Assembly: GCA_963825415.1 (NCBI GenBank)
Contig: CAWGTD010000003.1
Coordinates: 868,001 to 932,000, forward strand
DNA from: BP-464 sp963825415
Lineage (GTDB): Bacteria > Actinomycetota > Thermoleophilia > Solirubrobacterales > Solirubrobacteraceae
Length of the DNA stretch: 64,000 nt
Direction: 5' to 3'
Of the stretch, positions 59,609 through 64,000 are shown piece after piece. The translations under genes and the position numbers were made by a program. The notes under the pieces are model-generated. The model worked only from the letters and a program-made list of their open reading frames with translations, searched no databases and was not told where the DNA came from. Each line of letters opens with the position of its first letter. Position 1 is the stretch's first letter.

Positions 59609-61132
59609 ATGGCGGTAACGCCGACGACAGAACAACGGCGATGGGAGGCGCAGCGCGAGCAAGCTGTGCTGGATTTCCCCTTCCCACATCGCGATGTACG
59701 CCGCAAGCGCCCGCCGCTGCTGAGCTTCCTGCTGCGGCTCGAGACGATGCGGCGCGTCGGGCGGATCGTCACGTTGCTGGCGCTCGACGTCGGCGGCGTG
59801 TTCCTCGGGATCTACACCGCGCTGGCGTTCAAGGCGGAGATCCGGTCGAAGTTCGATTGGTCGACGGTCTTCGACCAGACCCAGGACATCGTGGTCCTGG
59901 CCACGCTGGTCACGCTGCTGCTGTTCGCCAAGTCGGGCCTCTACGACGACCGCGGCCAGCGGCCGGGGCTGCCGCGCATCGTCGGGTCGCTGTTCCAGGT
60001 GACGGTCGTGACGCTGCTCTTCGCCGTCATCAACGGCAACGACTTCTCGAGCTACTACATCTTCTACGGCTCGCTGTTCTTCTCGATCATCTACATCTCC
60101 GCGTTCCGCTATGGCTACGAGCGGATCACGGGGGTCATCCTGCGCGCCGCCGGCTACCAGCGCCGCGCGGTGATCGTCGGAACCGGCAAGCACATCGAGG
60201 CCGTGGCGCACGCGTTGGCGGACTCGCCCTACTCGCAGGTCAACATCGTCGGCTTCGTCTCGATCACCCCGCGGCCGGACAACGGGCTGGAGTCGCTGGG
60301 CACGCTGGACGAGATCGGCGACGTGATCGTCGACAACCGGGTCGACGAGGTCATCATCGCCGACCCCGACTTCCCCCAGCAGCAGGCGGTCGAGCTGGTC
60401 GACCAGGCCCACCGCCGTGGGGTGCGGGTGCGGATCGCGCCTTCGACGATGGAGCTGCTCGTCCACCGCGCGGAGTTCGTCCCCGGCGAGACGGTGCCGC
60501 TGTTCGAGCTCAAGCCGCCGGTCTTCGAGGGGATCGACTACTTCCTCAAGCGCAGCTTCGACCTCGTCGTGGCCTGCGGCCTGCTGGTCGTGTTCAGCCC
60601 GCTGCTGTTCGTCTGCTGGGCGGCGGTCCGGCTCACCTCCCGCGGGCCGGCGATCTACCGCTCGGTGCGGCCCGGCATCGGCGGCCAGCCGTTCGCCTGC
60701 CTGAAGTTCCGCACGATGTACGCCGACGCCGCCCACGTGCAGGAGGACCTCGAGTCGCTCAACGAGCAGAGCGGCGCGCTGTTCAAGATCCGCGACGACC
60801 CGCGCGTGACGCCGGTCGGGCGCGTGCTGCGCCGCTGGTCGATCGACGAACTGCCCCAGCTCGCCAACGTGCTGGCCGGCCAGATGTCGCTCGTCGGCCC
60901 ACGCCCGCTGCCCGAGCGCGACTACCTGCGGCTCGACGAGTGGCACAAGAAGCGCTACCTGGTGATGCCCGGGATCACCGGGCTGTGGCAGGTCTCCGGG
61001 CGCTCCGAGCTCGACTTCGACGACCTCGTCCGGCTGGACTTCCTCTACCTCGAGCGCTGGTCGGTCTTCCTCGACCTGTCGATCCTGGTCAAGACGGTCC
61101 CGGCCGTCCTCGCGCGCCGCGGCGCGTTCTGA
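59609..61132 (+). CDS. Polyprenyl-phosphate glycosylphosphotransferase (WcaJ/WbaP type)
   Basis: 507 aa from ATG 59609 with GGAG at 59599-59602; an upstream GTG at 59507 would overlap the previous gene. Four N-terminal membrane helices, a central Rossmann-like CoA-binding-type domain (AVIVGTGKHIEAVA), a fifth helix (LVVACGLLVVFSPLLFVCW) and the catalytic domain: KFRTMYADA, DDPRVTPVGRVLRRWSIDELPQL, MSLVGPRPLPERDY and PGITGLWQVSGRS. It starts polysaccharide repeat units on undecaprenyl phosphate at the inner membrane. Confidence 0.93.
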   Translation: MAVTPTTEQRRWEAQREQAVLDFPFPHRDVRRKRPPLLSFLLRLETMRRVGRIVTLLALDVGGVFLGIYTALAFKAEIRSKFDWSTVFDQTQDIVVLATLVTLLLFAKSGLYDDRGQRPGLPRIVGSLFQVTVVTLLFAVINGNDFSSYYIFYGSLFFSIIYISAFRYGYERITGVILRAAGYQRRAVIVGTGKHIEAVAHALADSPYSQVNIVGFVSITPRPDNGLESLGTLDEIGDVIVDNRVDEVIIADPDFPQQQAVELVDQAHRRGVRVRIAPSTMELLVHRAEFVPGETVPLFELKPPVFEGIDYFLKRSFDLVVACGLLVVFSPLLFVCWAAVRLTSRGPAIYRSVRPGIGGQPFACLKFRTMYADAAHVQEDLESLNEQSGALFKIRDDPRVTPVGRVLRRWSIDELPQLANVLAGQMSLVGPRPLPERDYLRLDEWHKKRYLVMPGITGLWQVSGRSELDFDDLVRLDFLYLERWSVFLDLSILVKTVPAVLARRGAF

Positions 61133-61172
61133 GACAGCCGCGCTGCGCGATTCCGGCGGCGCTGCTGCGAGG

Positions 61173-61961
61173 ATGACCGCCGTGGCCGAGCTGGTCCGCT
61201 ACCGCTTCCTGTTCGAGCAGATGGTGCGGCGGGAGCTGCGTCAGAAGTACCAGGGCTCGGTGCTCGGGCTGGCCTGGTACCTGATCAACCCGCTGGTGCT
61301 GATGGGGGCCTACTACCTGATGTTCGGCGTCGCGCTGCGGCCGGGCTTCCATCACGACGCCTACCCGCTGTTCTTGCTGGTGGGGTTGACGGTCTGGATC
61401 TACTTCAACCAGTCGCTGCTGAGCGCGGCGCCTTCGCTGCTCGACCAGGGCGCGCTGGTGCGCAAGGCGCGGTTCCCGAGAGAGACCATCCCCGCGTCGG
61501 TCGTGGCGGTGCAGACGGTGACGTTCCTCGTGGTGCTCGCCCTCGTGGCCGTCGTGACCGTGGCGGTGCGCGGGACGGTCGATCCCGCGCTCGTGCTGCT
61601 GCCCGTGCTGGTCGCCGCGCTGCTGGCGTTCGTGCTCGGGCTGGCGCTCGTGGTCAGCGTGCTGCACGCCTACTACCGCGACGTGGCGCCGATCCTGGGC
61701 GCCGTCCTGCTGCCGTGGTTCTTCATGTCGCCGATCTTCTTCGAGCCCGGCGACATCACCCAGCGGGCGTGGGCGCGCGATCTGCTGACCTGGGCGAACC
61801 CGATGGCGCCGTTCATCACCGCGGTGCGCGACGTCCTCTACGACGGCCGCTGGCCGAGCGCCGGGACCGTGGCCTACGTGCTGGGCGCCGCCGCGCTGGC
61901 GCTGGCGGTGGGGCGCATGCTGTTCCGGCGCATGGCCGACGAGCTGGCGGTGGTGGTGTGA
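61173..61961 (+). CDS. Polysaccharide ABC exporter permease (Wzm/TagG type)
   Basis: 262 aa with six helices. Opens VRYRFLFEQMVRRELRQKYQGSVLGLAWYLINPLV, the classic Wzm/TagG start, and has SLLDQGALVRKARFPRE, YRDVAPILGAVLLPWFFMSPIFF and WANPMAPFITAVRDVLYDG. It forms the channel that exports lipid-linked polysaccharide. Its TGA overlaps the ATPase start (GTGA). Confidence 0.93.
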   Translation: MTAVAELVRYRFLFEQMVRRELRQKYQGSVLGLAWYLINPLVLMGAYYLMFGVALRPGFHHDAYPLFLLVGLTVWIYFNQSLLSAAPSLLDQGALVRKARFPRETIPASVVAVQTVTFLVVLALVAVVTVAVRGTVDPALVLLPVLVAALLAFVLGLALVVSVLHAYYRDVAPILGAVLLPWFFMSPIFFEPGDITQRAWARDLLTWANPMAPFITAVRDVLYDGRWPSAGTVAYVLGAAALALAVGRMLFRRMADELAVVV

Positions 61962-62710
61962 GCGTTCTACCTGGCGAGATCGTGCTCGAGCACGCTTCGC
62001 GTGCGTTCAGCGTGCGTGCGGACCCGGGGCAGACGTTGAAGGCCGCGCTCGTCGGCCGGCGCGCGAGCGGCCCGCCGCCCGTGCAGGCGCTGCGCGACGT
62101 CTCGCTGCACGTCGCGCCCGGCGAGACGGTCGGCGTCGTGGGCCGCAACGGCGCCGGGAAGACCTCGACCCTGCGCGTGCTGGCGGGGATCGTGCCGCTC
62201 GACGCCGGCCGGGCGCAGACCGGCGGGCGGATCGTCGCCCTGCTCGAGCTCGGCGCCGGCTTCGGCCGCGACTTCTCCGGGCGCGAGAACATCCTGCTCA
62301 ACGGCGCCCTGCACGGGCTGACCCGGCCGGAGATCGAGGCGAAGATCGACGAGATCGTCGCGTTCTCCGAGCTCGGCGACTTCATCGACGTGCCGGTCCG
62401 CACCTACTCGTCGGGGATGTTCGTCCGGCTGGGGTTCGCCATCGCCGCGCACCTCGACGCCGACGTGCTGCTCATCGACGAGGTCCTGGCAGTGGGCGAC
62501 GAGGCGTTCCAGCGCAAGTGCGAGCTGCGCATCGCCGAGCGCATCGAGGCGGGGGCGACGCTGGTGCTCGTCTCCCACGACGCCGCGCTGATCGAGCGCA
62601 CATGCGAGCGCACGGTGGTGCTCGACGGCGGTGGCGTGGTCTTCGACGGGCCGACCGGCGAGGGGATGCCCTTCTATCACCGACTGATGGGGACGGAGGT
62701 GGCGGTATGA
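61958..62710 (+). CDS. Polysaccharide ABC exporter ATPase (Wzt/TagH type)
   Basis: 250 aa from GTG 61958. Walker A GRNGAGKTS, LELGAGFGRDFSGRENILLNG (a Wzt/TagH hallmark), signature YSSGMFVRLG and Walker B VLLIDEVLAVGDEAFQRKC. No C-terminal carbohydrate-binding domain, unlike many Wzt proteins. It drives export with the permease just upstream. Stop overlaps the next start (ATGA). Confidence 0.93.
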   Translation: MSVLPGEIVLEHASRAFSVRADPGQTLKAALVGRRASGPPPVQALRDVSLHVAPGETVGVVGRNGAGKTSTLRVLAGIVPLDAGRAQTGGRIVALLELGAGFGRDFSGRENILLNGALHGLTRPEIEAKIDEIVAFSELGDFIDVPVRTYSSGMFVRLGFAIAAHLDADVLLIDEVLAVGDEAFQRKCELRIAERIEAGATLVLVSHDAALIERTCERTVVLDGGGVVFDGPTGEGMPFYHRLMGTEVAV

Positions 62711-63036
62711 AGCCCGAAGAGGCGTTGGAGCGCGCCCGGCGCGCGAGCTTCGGCGAGGACCTGTCCGGATTCGAGGTCGAGCCCACGGACCAGGTCTCGA
62801 TCGAGAAGCTCATGGAGTGGGCGGTGATCGAGACCGACCCGGCGCTGGTGCGCTCGACACGGCGTTTCGGCGGCCCGATCACGTGGCTGAAGCGGGCGGT
62901 CCGCCACCTGCTGCGCCAGGAGCTCGGCCAGGCCTACGCGCAGCAGTCGCGCTTCAACCTGATGGTCGTGACCCGGCTTGCGGAGTTGGAGGACCGGGGC
63001 GAGCGTGCGGGTCCACCAGGTCCGGATCGGACCTGA
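62707..63036 (+). CDS. Small helical protein of the polysaccharide operon, 3' end altered by an insertion
   Basis: 109 aa. FGGPITWLKRAVRHLLRQEL and AYAQQSRFNLMVVTRLAELEDRG make a basic helix followed by a second helix; the same pair often precedes a methyltransferase or glycosyltransferase domain in O-antigen loci. No enzyme motif is seen. The last residues DRT come from inserted DNA: without the 63011-63189 duplication the frame would end GPPGP and TAG. Ribosome-binding comes from the coupled ATGA start. Confidence 0.65.
   Translation: MKPEEALERARRASFGEDLSGFEVEPTDQVSIEKLMEWAVIETDPALVRSTRRFGGPITWLKRAVRHLLRQELGQAYAQQSRFNLMVVTRLAELEDRGERAGPPGPDRT
63011..63022 (+). repeat. 12-bp direct repeat, left copy
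   Basis: GTCCACCAGGTC, codons 3-6 of the original glycosyltransferase frame (GTG at 63005). The identical right copy is at 63178-63189; both flank the 155-bp insert. Confidence 0.85.
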
Positions 63037-63177
63037 TGAACGACGTTCGGCCACCCGTCTACGGCCACGCCGCGGCGCCGGACACCTCCCGCGATGCTCG
63101 CCGTAGCTCCACTACGGCTGCGCTCGCGTAAGGAGTCCGGCATCCACGGCGCGACCGCATCCAGGCGACCGCCTGTC
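63023..63177 (+). mobile_element. 155-bp insertion between 12-bp repeats, REP/MITE-like
   Basis: Bounded by perfect copies of GTCCACCAGGTC, as expected of target-site duplication or repeat-mediated insertion. It carries no ORF of its own but a 65-bp imperfect palindrome (63077-63141). Terminal inverted repeats are not clear; only a weak CATC(C)AGG similarity is seen. It splits the glycosyltransferase gene after codon 6 and changes the end of the preceding gene. Type of element is inferred. Confidence 0.5.
63077..63141. repeat. Long imperfect palindrome inside the insertion
   Basis: Outer arms GCCGGAC (63077-63083) / GTCCGGC (63135-63141), middle CGCGA (63090-63094) / TCGCG (63124-63128), inner GCCGTAG (63100-63106) / CTACGGC (63112-63118), loop CTCCA. 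Internal loops lie between the paired blocks. The form is that of REP-type extragenic palindromes. Confidence 0.75.
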
Positions 63178-64000
63178 GTCCACCAGGTCCTTAGCGGCGC
63201 CGGGCCGTACGACGCCGTCACGCGGCAGGCGCTCGCGTGGCGCGCCGTGTTCTCGGAGTGGGGTTGGGGCGGCGAGGACTGGGCGCCGTTCATCGACCCG
63301 CGGGTCGGCCGCTCGGTGCGCGACCTGCGCGGCCTGACGCCGCGCGACGGCGAGGTGCTGTTGCTGCACTACTCGGCCTACGCGCCGCGGCTGCGGGCGC
63401 TGCTCGACGGGCCGGGGCGCAGGATCCTCCTCTCCCACAACGTCACCCCGGCGCGGTGGTACTGGGACCACGAGCCGCAGGTCGCGCTGCAGTGCGCGCT
63501 CGGCCGTCGGCAGCTGCCCGAGTTCGCCGAGCGCTGCGACGCGGTGGCGGGCGTCTCGGCGTTCAACGCGAGCGAGCTGGGCACCGACCGGGTGGTGCCG
63601 CTGCTGCTCGACCTGCCCGCGGCGCCGCCGGGCGACGAGGCGGCCGGCCCGCCGACCGTGCTGTTCGTCGGGCGGCTGGCGCCGCACAAGCGCCAGGACG
63701 AGGTCATCCGCGCGTTCGCGCTGCTGCGCCGCCACCGGCTGGCCGACGCACGCCTGGTGCTGGTCGGCGAGCCGCTGCACGAGGCCTACGCCGCCGCCCT
63801 GCGCGGCCTGGCCGACCAGCTCGCGCCGGGAGCGGTGAGCTTCGAGCGCTCGCTCGACGACGCCGCGCTGGCGGCCCGCTATCGCAGCGCCCACGCGTTC
63901 CTGTGCCTGTCCGAGCACGAGGGCTTCTGCGTCCCGCTGCTGGAGGCCTTCGCGCACGGCGTGCCGGTCGTGGCGCGGCCACGCGGCGCGATCACCGAGA
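63094..64000 (+). CDS. GT4-family glycosyltransferase, 5' end split by insertion, 3' end cut by window
   Basis: The frame runs open to the edge (302 codons visible). Body: VHQVLSGAGPYDAVTRQALAW, LLHYSAYAPRLRALL, ILLSHNVTPARWYWDHEP, VLFVGRLAPHKRQDEVIRAF and CLSEHEGFCVPLLEAFAHGVPVV, a GT-B glycosyltransferase with the EGFCVPLLE nucleotide-sugar motif. The natural start was GTG 63005 (MRVHQVLSG). The insertion now puts that start out of frame; ATG 63094 within the insert would give a new 28-residue leader (MLAVAPLRLRSRKES...) before VHQV, without a clear ribosome-binding site. Its activity is therefore uncertain. Confidence 0.75.
   Translation, partial: MLAVAPLRLRSRKESGIHGATASRRPPVVHQVLSGAGPYDAVTRQALAWRAVFSEWGWGGEDWAPFIDPRVGRSVRDLRGLTPRDGEVLLLHYSAYAPRLRALLDGPGRRILLSHNVTPARWYWDHEPQVALQCALGRRQLPEFAERCDAVAGVSAFNASELGTDRVVPLLLDLPAAPPGDEAAGPPTVLFVGRLAPHKRQDEVIRAFALLRRHRLADARLVLVGEPLHEAYAAALRGLADQLAPGAVSFERSLDDAALAARYRSAHAFLCLSEHEGFCVPLLEAFAHGVPVVARPRGAITE
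63178..63189 (+). repeat. 12-bp direct repeat, right copy
   Basis: GTCCACCAGGTC identical to 63011-63022, 167 bp apart, in frame with the glycosyltransferase body. Confidence 0.85.

Noticed and set aside
1..64000. CRISPR arrays, transposases, integrases or phage genes
   Set aside because: No regularly spaced repeats and no recognisable mobile-element proteins were found; the only insertion-like item is the small element at 63023-63177.

Overview
This is 64 kb of very GC-rich, densely coding DNA (no gap without a gene exceeds about 190 bp). It has an actinobacterial character: many GTG starts, ATGA/GTGA gene overlaps, an AccA3-type biotin carboxylase-BCCP fusion with a probable epsilon subunit, an F420-type LLM oxidoreductase, a DtxR regulator, LigD-type NHEJ enzymes and a MoaD-MoaE fusion. 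Gene content and protein style fit the Thermoleophilia (Solirubrobacterales and relatives) best. That placement is inference; no rRNA or other marker gene is present. Both window ends cut through genes.

Layout. 1-3722 (minus): secreted lipoprotein, vanadium haloperoxidase-like protein and CRTAC1-like beta-propeller, head to tail. 3784-9154: small YdeI-like protein, methyltransferase, two small exported proteins, tRNA-Phe(GAA), two glycosyltransferases and an M23 peptidase. 9247-18098: MrfA-type helicase, gpsA, glycerate kinase, LigD-type polymerase, a frameshifted cyclase/AAA regulator, an ATP-dependent DNA ligase and a DtxR regulator. 18095-23435: frameshifted aminotransferase, sucD-sucC, HAD, MBL and VOC proteins, frameshifted GNAT. 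23452-27821: two tandem paralogous exported proteins of unknown function (700 and 746 aa). 27869-36103: biotin carboxylase, then the assimilatory sulfate operon (sir-cysH-tauE-cysD-cysNC) behind a perfect 17-bp palindrome, then a putative carboxylase epsilon subunit. 36127-42738: ornithine cyclodeaminase family, frameshifted SRPBCC, and three exported metallohydrolases. 42808-51333: LLM oxidoreductase, carboxylase beta subunit, DUF192, a Glu/Pro-repeat SRPBCC protein, an ABC-2 exporter, methylmalonyl-CoA mutase large subunit, MoaDE fusion and ferritin. 51343-58567: TetR regulator divergent from a six-gene operon of exported copper, Tat and PQQ-propeller proteins. 58579-64000: surface polysaccharide locus (UDP-glucuronate decarboxylase, polyprenyl glycosylphosphotransferase, Wzm/Wzt-type ABC exporter, small protein, glycosyltransferase).

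Genes that work together. The sulfate genes form one complete route from sulfate activation to sulfide. Biotin carboxylase, carboxyltransferase beta, mutase and SucCD would give propionyl-CoA to succinate, although they are scattered. The least familiar unit is the TetR-controlled operon. It joins a copper type II monooxygenase-like protein with a fused cupredoxin, a Tat-signal amidohydrolase, a PQQ-type propeller with a second fused cupredoxin, a PaaI thioesterase, a TatA and a Cys-rich mini-protein; I infer an extracytoplasmic oxidation pathway with unknown substrate.

Two genome-state features matter. Four genes carry five frame breaks, each repaired by removing a single base. Separately, the last glycosyltransferase gene is split after codon 6 by a 167-bp insertion bounded by a perfect 12-bp direct repeat and containing a long palindrome.
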